From Rhodanobacter denitrificans (GTDB taxonomy: Bacteria > Pseudomonadota > Gammaproteobacteria > Xanthomonadales > Rhodanobacteraceae): a stretch of 64,000 nt of DNA. Within the stretch, counting starts at the first letter, position 1. Each line of letters opens with the position of its first letter. The notes under the pieces are model-generated. The model did no database searches. It had not been told where the DNA came from and saw nothing but the letters and a program-made list of their open reading frames with translations. Made by a program: the position numbers and the translations under genes. Positions 23,371 through 31,478 of the stretch are shown in pieces. The stretch spans positions 124,001 to 188,000 of the forward strand of contig QFPO01000008.1 in NCBI GenBank assembly GCA_003241385.1, read 5' to 3'.

Positions 23371-24795
23371 TCAGCGGCCGAGCCGGACCAGCTCGAGCAG
23401 ACGGCCGGTGACCGACTGCACTGCGAACGGATCGATACCGCCGGCCTGGCTGTTGGCCATCGCGACGACGACGTAGGGGTCTTCGCCGGCGTTCTCGAGC
23501 ATCCAGGCGTGCGTCAGCACGTGATAGCCGCCCGCGCCCGAGCTCAGGCTGCCGCCCTTGTACCAGACCCGGTCCCAGCCGCGGCGCACGTCCGGCTGCG
23601 CGACCTGGGCACCGAGCGCCGCGTCGACCGTCGCCAGGGCCTCCGACCCCTGCGGCAGCCGGCGCAGCTGGCCGAACGCGCGGCAGACGTCGAGCGGACT
23701 GGCGCGCCAGGTGCCGCCGGTCAGCAGATCGGTATGGAAGTACGGACCACCGTTGTTCGGGCCGAGCGGCTCGATCCGCTCGGTCAGGAACTGCTGCTTG
23801 TAGGCCTGGCTACCCTGCACGTAGCCGAGTGCCTCGGCCAGCGGGAACGAACGGAACACGTGGAACTGCTCGCTGATGTTGAGAAACGGCAGCAGCAGGT
23901 CCGGCTCGGCGACGCCGTAGGCATCGACCACCTGGGTCAGCGCGGCGCGGCCGACGCGCTCGTGCAGCAGGTCGGTCGCGGTGTTGTCGCTGATGCCGAT
24001 CATCAGCGTCGCCAGTTCGGCGATCGTGAACGGCGTGCCGACCGGCTCGGCATTGATGATGCCGCCGGGCGCGATCTCCGAGGCGACCATCGGCAGCGCT
24101 TCGGCCGAGGCGATCGGACCGGCCGCAATGCCGCGGCCGAGCGCGCCGAGCACCCAGAGCTTGAAGACCGACGCGGTCGCGCGCGGCGCATCGGCCTGAT
24201 GGCCGTCGATCGCGGTGCAGGCGCCGCCGGCGCCGATGCGGCCGACCAGCAGCGCCGGATTCGACGACAGCGTCGCGAACCTGGCGACCGCCTGGCTCAT
24301 CGTCAGCGTGCGGTCGACCGGATACTGCACGCTGCCGCCGTAGCCGCTGACGCCGAGCAGCGTGATCCGGCCGCCGTCCGCGTAGCGCGTGCCGAACGAG
24401 ACGAAACCCGACGGCGGGCCGCTGCCGGGCGAGTCGATCACGACGGTCGCGCGCACCGGCGTCACGCCGATCACGTCGGTGATGCGCGCGTCCGGGTAGC
24501 TGCTGCGCACCGAGTCGATGAAGGTCCGGGTCGCCTCGGCCGATGTCTGCGCGAGCCAGGCCGGATCGAAATGCGCATCGATCTCGGCGATCGTCGTGGT
24601 CTGGCCGGCGGCCAGTTCGCCGATCAGCCAGCGCAGCTGGTCGGCGGCCGGTCCCGGCGGCAGCTGGAACTCACCGTCGACGACCGGAAACAGCGGCGCG
24701 ATCGACGGCGGCTCGAACCCGTCGACGAACAGCGGCCGCGCCTGCGCGGACGCCGCGACCAGCAGACCGAACAACACCCCGATGCCTCGATTCAT
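23371..24795 (-). CDS. Serine hydrolase, class A beta-lactamase-like, exported
   Basis: A 474-residue secreted protein. The signal peptide ends near ASAQAR (20) and is followed at once by PLFVDGFEPP, an F-x-D-G-F-E motif at residues 23-28. A Cache/NTF2-like N-terminal domain (about 45-160) precedes the class A fold: S-V-F-K (S209, K212), SDN at 269-271 and K-G-G at 413-415. The motifs support acyl-serine chemistry, but the size and extra domain differ from true beta-lactamases (about 290), so drug resistance should not be assumed. ATG 24795 is selected because the signal peptide starts there. Confidence 0.82.
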   Translation of the reverse strand: MNRGIGVLFGLLVAASAQARPLFVDGFEPPSIAPLFPVVDGEFQLPPGPAADQLRWLIGELAAGQTTTIAEIDAHFDPAWLAQTSAEATRTFIDSVRSSYPDARITDVIGVTPVRATVVIDSPGSGPPSGFVSFGTRYADGGRITLLGVSGYGGSVQYPVDRTLTMSQAVARFATLSSNPALLVGRIGAGGACTAIDGHQADAPRATASVFKLWVLGALGRGIAAGPIASAEALPMVASEIAPGGIINAEPVGTPFTIAELATLMIGISDNTATDLLHERVGRAALTQVVDAYGVAEPDLLLPFLNISEQFHVFRSFPLAEALGYVQGSQAYKQQFLTERIEPLGPNNGGPYFHTDLLTGGTWRASPLDVCRAFGQLRRLPQGSEALATVDAALGAQVAQPDVRRGWDRVWYKGGSLSSGAGGYHVLTHAWMLENAGEDPYVVVAMANSQAGGIDPFAVQSVTGRLLELVRLGR

Positions 24796-24973
24796 GCGCG
24801 CGCTCCGGACAGGACCGATCCCGGTCACGGCGCGGATCGCCGGCGGGTCTGCTGTCATGGCGCGAAAACGCGGCCGACCGGCTCACGTCGAAGCGCCGCG
24901 CCGGCCCGGCGGCACCGGCGCACGGATCGGGCGGACCGGATCGCAGTGAACGGGACGCGCGGCGGCGGCCGGC

Positions 24974-25240
24974 TCAGCGCAGCTGGCTGTCCTTGCTGCC
25001 GCGCCGGTTGTAGCCGCTGAAGACGGCCTGCTCGCGGTCGTGCGCTTCCTGGCAGGCGACGCACAGGCGCACGCCAGGCACGGCCTGACGCCGCGCCTCG
25101 GGAATCGGCGCGTCGCATTCCTCGCAATGGCGCAGGCTGGCGCCGCGCGGCAACTGGCTGCGCGCGCGCTCGATCGCGTCCTTGACGGTCGCGTCGATCT
25201 GGTCCTGCACGGCACCGTCACCTGCCCAGCCGGTCGCCAT
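24974..25240 (-). CDS. DksA/TraR-type zinc-finger protein (YbiI-like)
   Basis: An 88-residue cytoplasmic protein. A C4 zinc finger is formed by C39, C42, C60 and C63 within HCEECDAPIPEARRQAVPG and LCVACQ. The N-terminal helix is short, and the long coiled coil and acidic tip of DksA are missing. It therefore fits the YbiI/short TraR-like group, whose role is not well known. It is probably not a full ppGpp co-regulator. Confidence 0.85.
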   Translation of the reverse strand: MATGWAGDGAVQDQIDATVKDAIERARSQLPRGASLRHCEECDAPIPEARRQAVPGVRLCVACQEAHDREQAVFSGYNRRGSKDSQLR

Positions 25241-25539
25241 CGCCTGTCTCCATCGAACCTCGCCGCGACATCGCGGCCGATCGACAACATGGCATCGGCA
25301 GCGGCGAAGTCAAGCCGATCGGGGGCGCCCGGGCCGCGGACGAACCGCCGCCGCGGCAGTGCGTTCGATGGGCGTCGCCGCCGCGCCGGGCTGCCCGATG
25401 CGCATCGAGCTGAACGCGCGCTGTTCATGCACGTGAACCGTGATAGCGGGCAGGCCCCGATTCCGTTCTCTGGAAGCAACCGCGCAGGACGCGCCGAAGG
25501 CGAAGCGCGGTCACCTTCAGACACCCGGGAGAGACCCTC

Positions 25540-27003
25540 ATGTTCGTGCGTTCCGTGCTCTTCGTCGCCCTGACCGGCGGCGCTTCGATGGCCACTGCGG
25601 CCACCTTCACCGTGTCGAATCTCGCCGACGGCGGCGCCGGCAGCCTGCGCGACGCGGTCGCCCAGGCCAATGCCGCGCCCGGCGCCGACACGATCGTCTT
25701 CCAGCCGGGCCTGGCCGGCACGATCGCGCTGGCCGGCGGCCAGATCACGATCGCCGACAGCGTGACGATCGCCGGTCCCGGCAAGCATCTGGTCCGCATC
25801 GACGCGGCCGGCACCAGCCGCGTGTTCCAGCTCGACAATCCGAACGGCCAGCCGAAGACGTTCGCGATCTCCGGCCTGTCGGTCAGCGGCGGCGCAATCA
25901 ACAGCGGTGGCCAGGACAGCGGCGGCGGCCTGTTCTACGAGGACTCCGGCGGCGACCAGATCACGCTGACCGACATGGCCTTCAACGCGAACACGGCCGG
26001 ACGCAAGGGCGGTGCGATCAGCGTCAGCGGCGCCGGCCTGCGCCTGGTCCGCGTCGACCTGATCGACAACCACGTGCGCGACGGCTTCCAGCCGTCCGGC
26101 GGCGCGCTGTACTACGACCGTGGCCTGGTGCAGCTCGAGCACTGCCGCGTGATCGGCAACACCGCCGAGCTCAATGCCGGCGGCATCCGCCTGTCCTCGC
26201 CGGGCGTCAGCGCGATCATCAGCGACAGCCTGATCCAGGACAACACGGCCACGCACACCGGCGGCGGCATCCTGGCCGACCGCATGAACCAGCTGACGAT
26301 CGCGCGCAGCGCCTTCGTCGGCAACGTCACCGGCCAGCCGTACGGCGGCGGTCTGTATCTGGCCGCCGTGACCGACGCCGGCTCGCCGCAGAACGTGATC
26401 GAGAACACCACGTTCTCGGACAACCGCTCGCTGCACGACAGCGGCCGCGGCAGCGCGCTGGCGCTGTGGAGCGGCAACCTGACGCTGCGCAACAGCACAA
26501 TCGCCGACAACAAGACCGGCCCGCAGACCGCGCCGACCGGCAACTCCGGCGGCGCCGTGTGGGTCGGCAACGGCGCGACGACGCGGCTGACGCTGCAGAG
26601 CACGCTGTTCGCCGGCAATACGCACGGCAACCAGGGTGGCCGCTCGGACCTGACGCGCCTGCAGGGCTCGCCGGACAGCCTGCTCGACGCCGACCACAAC
26701 GCATTCGAGACGATGCCCGACGCCGGCACGATCAACGGCCTCAACCAGGCCAATCTGTTCGCGATCAATGCGCAGCTGCAGCCGCTGACGACCTCGCACG
26801 GCCGCGGTTTCGTGCCGCTGCATCCGATCGCCAGGACCAGCCCGGTCGTCGACCAGGGCATCAATCCGGGCAACCTGCTCAACGACCAGCGCGGCCCGGG
26901 CTTCCACCGTGCGTTCTCGTGGCCGAACAATCCGAACGGCGTGCCCGACGTCGGCGCCTACGAGCTGTACGGCGACACGATCTTCCGCAACGGCTTCGAA
27001 TGA
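25540..27003 (+). CDS. Secreted beta-helix / choice-of-anchor Q protein with C-terminal NGFE tail
   Basis: A 487-residue exported protein. A signal peptide spans about 1-20. The body is a right-handed parallel beta-helix with recurrent N-x-(A/T)-x-x-x-G-G-G units (for example GGGLFYEDSGG, GGAISVSGAGL, GGGILADRM). The opening FTVSNLADGGAGSLRDAV is the classic CSLREP/choice-of-anchor Q entry. It ends exactly at IFRNGFE. No catalytic motif is seen; it is likely a surface or extracellular protein. A strong intrinsic terminator follows the stop. Confidence 0.8.
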   Translation: MFVRSVLFVALTGGASMATAATFTVSNLADGGAGSLRDAVAQANAAPGADTIVFQPGLAGTIALAGGQITIADSVTIAGPGKHLVRIDAAGTSRVFQLDNPNGQPKTFAISGLSVSGGAINSGGQDSGGGLFYEDSGGDQITLTDMAFNANTAGRKGGAISVSGAGLRLVRVDLIDNHVRDGFQPSGGALYYDRGLVQLEHCRVIGNTAELNAGGIRLSSPGVSAIISDSLIQDNTATHTGGGILADRMNQLTIARSAFVGNVTGQPYGGGLYLAAVTDAGSPQNVIENTTFSDNRSLHDSGRGSALALWSGNLTLRNSTIADNKTGPQTAPTGNSGGAVWVGNGATTRLTLQSTLFAGNTHGNQGGRSDLTRLQGSPDSLLDADHNAFETMPDAGTINGLNQANLFAINAQLQPLTTSHGRGFVPLHPIARTSPVVDQGINPGNLLNDQRGPGFHRAFSWPNNPNGVPDVGAYELYGDTIFRNGFE

Positions 27004-27027
27004 TCGACCCGGCCTGACCGGCCTCGC

Positions 27028-27059
27028 GCCCGGCACCTCGTGTGCCGGGCGTTTGCTTT
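27028..27059 (+). terminator. Intrinsic terminator after beta-helix gene
   Basis: A 9-bp perfect stem GCCCGGCAC / GTGCCGGGC with a 5-base loop, then GTTTGCTTT. It begins 25 bp after the stop codon and is the best rho-independent terminator seen in the window. Confidence 0.8.
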
Positions 27060-27345
27060 GCGGCGTCCGGATCGGCCCCGCCGCTGCGGCACTGCCATTT
27101 CGGCAGGCGGAGCTTCGGCGGCCGCCATCGAGCGTTCACATCGATGCCGGCGCGCGACGGTCGCGCCACGATCCGTCCCAGTCGCGAACACCGTACGTCC
27201 CATCCTCTGCGCCGCGTATCGGCCTCGAACGATCCTTCCGCGGCTGTCCTGGACGGGCGGCGTACACGTCCCGCGGCGCACGAACGCTCCGCGACGAGAC
27301 GACTGCGCGAGTGACGGACGGCAGGCCCGTCGACGCACGATCGGT

Positions 27346-27351
27346 TAGACT
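27346..27351 (+). promoter_or_regulatory. Putative -10 box (TAGACT) of nhaA
   Basis: TAGACT followed by GCGCGCC, the same 13-base string as upstream of the DUF6445 gene. The nhaA start lies about 70 bp downstream. Confidence 0.4.
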
Positions 27352-27420
27352 GCGCGCCGGGTGCCGCGGCCGTCGCCGCCGGCAGGACCAGCGCAGGTCG
27401 GGCCGCCGCGCGGAGCCGCC

Positions 27421-28731
27421 GTGCCGATGTCCGACCCGATCCCGTCCTTCGCATTCCCGCGTACCCGCCGCCTCGCCGGGCGCGCCGCGCTCGCACTGGA
27501 GCGCTTCCTCCACGTCGAGGCCGCCAGCGGCATCGTGCTGCTGGCCGCCGCTGCGCTCGCGCTGCTCTGGGCCAATTCGCCGGCCGCCGACCGCTATCAC
27601 GCGCTGTGGCATCTGCCGCTGACGCTCGGTATCGGCGACTGGATCCACACCCAGTCGCTGCACTTCTGGATCAACGACGGCCTGATGACGGTGTTCTTCC
27701 TCGTCGTCGGCATGGAGATCCGCCGCGAGATGCACGACGGCGCGCTGTCGAATCTGCGGCTCGCGGCGCTGCCGATCGCCGCCGCGCTCGGCGGCGTCGT
27801 CGCGCCGGCGCTGATCTACGTGGCGTTCAACGCCGCTGCGCCCACGCACGCCGGCTGGGCGATACCGACTGCGACCGATATCGCGTTCGCGGTCGGCGTG
27901 CTCGCCCTGCTCGGCCGCCGCGTCCCGGCCAACGTGCGCGTCTTCCTGCTGGCGCTGGCGATCATCGACGACATCGTCGCGGTACTGATCATCGCGCTGT
28001 TCTACTCGGGCGGCCTGGCGCCGGGCGGTCTGGCGATCGCGCTCGCCGGCGTCGGTCTCGTGCTGGCGCTGCGCGCACTCGGCGCGGGTTCGGCCTGGGC
28101 CTACGTGCTGCCGGGTGCGGTGATCTGGATCGGCCTGCTGCGGCTCGGCGTGCACCCGACGCTGTCCGGCGTCGTACTCGGCCTGCTGACGCCGGTGCTG
28201 CCGCCGCGCCGCCGGCGCGGCTCCGACGCGGCCGCGATCGATGCGCGGCACGCGGAACCGGAAGCACCGCTCGACGAGGCGCCGGTCACGCGCGTGCAGC
28301 GGGCGCTGCATCCCTGGGTCGCTTACGGTGTGATGCCGCTGTTCGCGCTCGCCAACGCCGGCGTCAGCCTCGGCGGCGTCGATCTCGGCGCGGCGGCCGC
28401 GCAGTCGGTAATGCTCGGCGTGCTGCTGGGTCTGGTCGTCGGCAAGCCGATCGGCATCGTCGCGGTCAGCTGGGTCGCGGTCCGGCTCGGCGGCGCGCGC
28501 CTGCCGCCGGGCGTGACCTGGGGCGGGGTGTGGCTGATCGGCCTGCTCGCCGGCATCGGCTTCACGATGTCGATCTTCGTCGCGATGCTCGCATTCGACG
28601 ACGCCGCCCTGCTCGCCGCGGCCAAGCTCGGCGTCCTGCTGGCCTCGGTGATCGCGGCCTGCATCGGCCTGTGCTGGGGCTGGCTGCATCTGCGCGGCCG
28701 CAGCGGCGACGCGCACAGCGACACGGCCTGA
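27421..28731 (+). CDS. nhaA: Na+/H+ antiporter
   Basis: An inner-membrane antiporter of 436 residues with about 12 membrane helices. Family signatures are present: INDGLMTVFFLVVGMEIRRE near the N-terminus, PTATDIAFAVGVLALLG, and ALAIIDDIVAVLIIALFY with the paired aspartates that carry Na+/H+. LLAGIGFTMSIFVAMLAF lies near the end. It exchanges Na+ or Li+ for protons, mainly at alkaline pH. GTG 27421 is chosen because GGAG ends 5 bp before it; ATG 27427 two codons later is equally possible. Confidence 0.95.
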   Translation: MPMSDPIPSFAFPRTRRLAGRAALALERFLHVEAASGIVLLAAAALALLWANSPAADRYHALWHLPLTLGIGDWIHTQSLHFWINDGLMTVFFLVVGMEIRREMHDGALSNLRLAALPIAAALGGVVAPALIYVAFNAAAPTHAGWAIPTATDIAFAVGVLALLGRRVPANVRVFLLALAIIDDIVAVLIIALFYSGGLAPGGLAIALAGVGLVLALRALGAGSAWAYVLPGAVIWIGLLRLGVHPTLSGVVLGLLTPVLPPRRRRGSDAAAIDARHAEPEAPLDEAPVTRVQRALHPWVAYGVMPLFALANAGVSLGGVDLGAAAAQSVMLGVLLGLVVGKPIGIVAVSWVAVRLGGARLPPGVTWGGVWLIGLLAGIGFTMSIFVAMLAFDDAALLAAAKLGVLLASVIAACIGLCWGWLHLRGRSGDAHSDTA

Positions 28732-29112
28732 GCGCCGCACGCCGATCGGCATCGCCGATGGCGCCGCTACGGTACGAACGCGTCGCGTCGTCGATGGGGC
28801 GGCGGCGGCCGACGCACCCTCTCGCGGTCGTGTTCGGCGCGCTCGCGGAGCGACGGCCATGCGCGCAGCCGCGATGCGTCGAGACCCGCGATCGCCCGGC
28901 TTCGACGCATGCCGCCGGTTCGCCGCTGCGGCCCATGACGGGGCGCGGGGCGCGTGTCGCTCCGACGATCGGACGCTGCTCGGATGGTCGCGCTCGGCGT
29001 GCCGCGGCGACGGCCGTGCATCGCCGTCGACGGCGTCCCCCGCCGCCTACGCACAGCGCCGCGTACCCGCTAGGATCGCGGGTGCCGGCCGCACGCAGAC
29101 AGCATCAACGCG
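28732..29112. other. Intergenic stretch, no gene recognised
   Basis: About 380 bp of GC-rich DNA between nhaA and the GIY-YIG gene. No supported frame, RNA or repeat is seen apart from the -10-like box at 29071. Confidence 0.5.
29071..29076 (+). promoter_or_regulatory. Putative -10 box (TAGGAT) of GIY-YIG gene
   Basis: TAGGAT followed by CGCGG, 36 bp before the ATG at 29113. Confidence 0.4.
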
Positions 29113-29406
29113 ATGAACCCCACCGCTGCACCACATCGCCCGTGGTTTCTGTACCTGATCGAATGCCGCAACGGCGCCTACTACGCCGGCATCGCGATCG
29201 ACGTGGACGCGCGCTACGCGGCGCATCTGCGCGGCACCGGCGCGCGCTATACGCGCGCCAATCCGCCCCGGCGCCTGCTCGGCTGCCGCGCCTATCCGGA
29301 CCGTGCCTCGGCATCGCGCGCCGAATGGCGAATCAAGCAGCTGTCGCGCTCGGCCAAGCTGGCCTATCTGCTGGAACCGAACGAGGACGCGGCGCCGACG
29401 GCGTGA
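29113..29406 (+). CDS. GIY-YIG nuclease superfamily protein (UPF0213/YhbQ-like)
   Basis: A 97-residue single-domain protein. The GIY and YIG elements appear as LYLIEC and YYAGIAID, followed by the conserved Arg/His segment ARYAAHLRGTGARYT and the Glu in AEWRIKQLSR. Length matches the YhbQ/UPF0213 group. It probably cuts or binds DNA, and the cellular role is not established. Confidence 0.88.
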   Translation: MNPTAAPHRPWFLYLIECRNGAYYAGIAIDVDARYAAHLRGTGARYTRANPPRRLLGCRAYPDRASASRAEWRIKQLSRSAKLAYLLEPNEDAAPTA

Positions 29407-29457
29407 GCATGCCGCCCGCGTCGCGACCGGCCGACGCCGGCGCGCGTGCAGGCGCCG

Positions 29458-30492
29458 CTACTCGTCCTCGTCCGCCGAGGTCAGGTGGATCGCGACCGCA
29501 GCGGCCGCGCTGCCGTCGGACCAGCGGCCGAACACCGGCCGCCGGCTGCGCTCGACGAAGCCGGCGGCACTCCAGCCGGCCAGGCGCGCGTCGGGGCCGG
29601 CGTACTCGACCGACACCGCGGCATGGCCGGCCTGTCGTGCGGCACGCAGCAGCGCCGCCACACGCGCATGGCCGATGCCGGTCGCGGCGTCGTCGGACCA
29701 GAAGTCGCGCACGTGCAGCACGCCGTCTTCGACCTGGCACGCGAACCAGGCGCGCAGGGCGCCGTCGGCGCCGGCCAGCAGCAGGTAGCGCGTCGTCGCC
29801 AGTGGCGAGGCGTCGAAGCGCCAGCGTGCGAATGCGGCATCGCGTACGCCGACCAGGCCGTCGCCTTTCGGCGAGGCCGACCACAGCGCATCGAAACGCG
29901 CGTCGGCACGGTCGCTCCAGCTCGCGACGAGCCGTTCGCGCGGAGCCCGCACGGCGTCGACCGCGGCGCGGACGCGATCGAGCACGAAGCCGGCGAACGC
30001 GGCCAGCGGCCGCGGCAGGCGCCGCGCGAGATAGCCGGCATGGCGCAGCACGCGCGCGCGCCGCACGATCTCGCCGAGCCGGTCGTAGCCGACGCGCTTG
30101 AACACCGCGGCGGCCTTCGGATTCGGAAAGCCGTAGAGCAGGTCGAAGCGCTCGCCGCCGGCGCGCGCGAGCTCGCCCTGCAGCATCAGCGCGGGGCCGA
30201 GCGAACGATGCTCGGGCAGCACCGCCAGATCGACCAGCACGCCGGCCTCGATCGGCCGGCCGTCGCGCAGCATGCGGCGCGGACCGGCCGCGGCCGCGCC
30301 GACCGGCGCCGCGTCGGCGCCGTGCCGCAGCAGCCGCAGCAGCGGCGCGCCGAACGGGCACTGCGCGTAGAACCAGTCGTACTTGGCCTGCATGCGCGCG
30401 TCCTGGCCGAGATTGCCGCGCCAGATGCCGAGCACGGTATCGCGATCGCACACGACGTCGCCGGCAGCGCCGGCATAGGCCGGCGCGTTCAC
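29458..30492 (-). CDS. GNAT-like acetyltransferase in EPS decoration module
   Basis: A 344-residue cytoplasmic protein. The N-terminal half reads as a GNAT fold: AGVLVDLAVLPEHRSLG is the acetyl-CoA loop region, and LLYGFPNPKAAAVFKRVGYDRLG is the usual C-terminal strand of that fold. The second half (about 190-344) may be a second, degenerate GNAT domain. GTG 30492 overlaps the stop of the NadE-like gene in GTGA, so the two are translationally coupled. It most likely N- or O-acylates a sugar or a carrier-bound group during polysaccharide synthesis; the substrate is unknown. Confidence 0.65.
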   Translation of the reverse strand: MNAPAYAGAAGDVVCDRDTVLGIWRGNLGQDARMQAKYDWFYAQCPFGAPLLRLLRHGADAAPVGAAAAGPRRMLRDGRPIEAGVLVDLAVLPEHRSLGPALMLQGELARAGGERFDLLYGFPNPKAAAVFKRVGYDRLGEIVRRARVLRHAGYLARRLPRPLAAFAGFVLDRVRAAVDAVRAPRERLVASWSDRADARFDALWSASPKGDGLVGVRDAAFARWRFDASPLATTRYLLLAGADGALRAWFACQVEDGVLHVRDFWSDDAATGIGHARVAALLRAARQAGHAAVSVEYAGPDARLAGWSAAGFVERSRRPVFGRWSDGSAAAAVAIHLTSADEDE

Positions 30493-31478
30493 GCGTGCAG
30501 GTCCAGCTCCGCGACCTCGCCGACCAGCACCGGCGGCCGGTGCAGGTACTGCGTCGTGCGCCGCTTGTTGCGGATGTCGGCGTAGACCGCCTCGGCCTGG
30601 TCGACGCCGATGCCGAGCGCGGCGGCCAGTTCGGACGCCGGCCGGTCGTGATTGAGCGCCCACAGCGCCAGATCCATCGACCGGTACGGCAGCGCGAAGT
30701 AGAACTCGTCCTGGCCCTGCGCGAGGCTGTAGGTGTCGGTGGTCGGGATCGCCGCGCAGACGCGCTCGGGCAGGCCGAGGTGGCGCGCCATCGCGTAGAC
30801 CTGGGTCTTGTACAGATGCGCGATCGGCTTGACGTCGGCCGAGCCGTCGCCGTTCTTGACGAAGAAGCCCTGGTCGTACTCGAGCCGGTTCGGCGTGCCG
30901 ACCACGCCGTAGTTGAGGCGGTCGGCGTGGTAGTACTCCAGCGTCTTGCGGATGCGCTGCTTGAAATTGGTCGCCGCGACGATCTGCAGGTACTCCGACA
31001 GGCCGAGCACGCGCTCGTGCGGCGTGCCGTCGGGCGCCTCGGCGACCAGCTTGAAGACGTTGATGCGCCCCTCGATGCCGCCGTCGATGACGATCTTGAA
31101 ACGCCAGCCCTCGCCGTATTCAGGCAGGGCGCGGCGCACCGCGGCGTCGCGCGCCTCGTAGCAGCCGATCGCGGCCAGCGCCGGCGCGATGTCGACGGTC
31201 TCCACGCGCACGCCCAGGTGATCGGCCAGGATGCGCGCACGCACCGCGCTGTCGTCGGACGAATCGCGCTCGGGCAGGATCAGCGCGAACACGCGTTCGG
31301 GCCCGAGCGCGCGCACCGCCAGCGCGATGCTGCACGAGGAATCGATGCCGCCGGAGATCGCGACGACCAGGCCGCGCTTGTGCAGCACGCGGGCGGTGAC
31401 CTCGCGCAGGCGCGCGGCGATGCGGTCGGCCTCGCGGCCGTAGTCCAGATCCAGTACGTCGAAGCTCAAAGCGCTCAC
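30489..31478 (-). CDS. NAD synthase-like PP-loop amidating enzyme
   Basis: A 329-residue homologue of ammonia-dependent NAD synthase. The ATP-pyrophosphatase P-loop is SGGIDSS (42-48). GTPNRLEYDQGFFVKNGDGSADVKPIAHLYKTQV corresponds, in parts, to the NadE core (GT-N, NGDG-AD, P-LYKTQV). It lacks the glutaminase domain and is longer than standard NadE (about 275). Because it is coupled by GTGA overlaps on both sides to an AMP-ligase and a GNAT gene, it is more likely a paralogue that amidates or adenylates a polysaccharide substituent than the housekeeping NAD synthase. True NAD synthesis cannot be ruled out. Confidence 0.75.
   Translation of the reverse strand: MSALSFDVLDLDYGREADRIAARLREVTARVLHKRGLVVAISGGIDSSCSIALAVRALGPERVFALILPERDSSDDSAVRARILADHLGVRVETVDIAPALAAIGCYEARDAAVRRALPEYGEGWRFKIVIDGGIEGRINVFKLVAEAPDGTPHERVLGLSEYLQIVAATNFKQRIRKTLEYYHADRLNYGVVGTPNRLEYDQGFFVKNGDGSADVKPIAHLYKTQVYAMARHLGLPERVCAAIPTTDTYSLAQGQDEFYFALPYRSMDLALWALNHDRPASELAAALGIGVDQAEAVYADIRNKRRTTQYLHRPPVLVGEVAELDLHA

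Noticed and set aside
23371..24795. Antibiotic-resistance beta-lactamase
   Set aside because: Class A motifs are present, but the extra N-terminal domain, size and GFE motif point to another acyl-serine hydrolase; no regulator or mobile context.
30493..30663. Longer upstream starts for the GNAT-like gene
   Set aside because: The extra residues are Arg/Gly-rich and lie inside the NadE-like gene; the GTGA overlap start is more natural. The same reasoning applied to the NadE-like, glycosyltransferase and J-domain genes.
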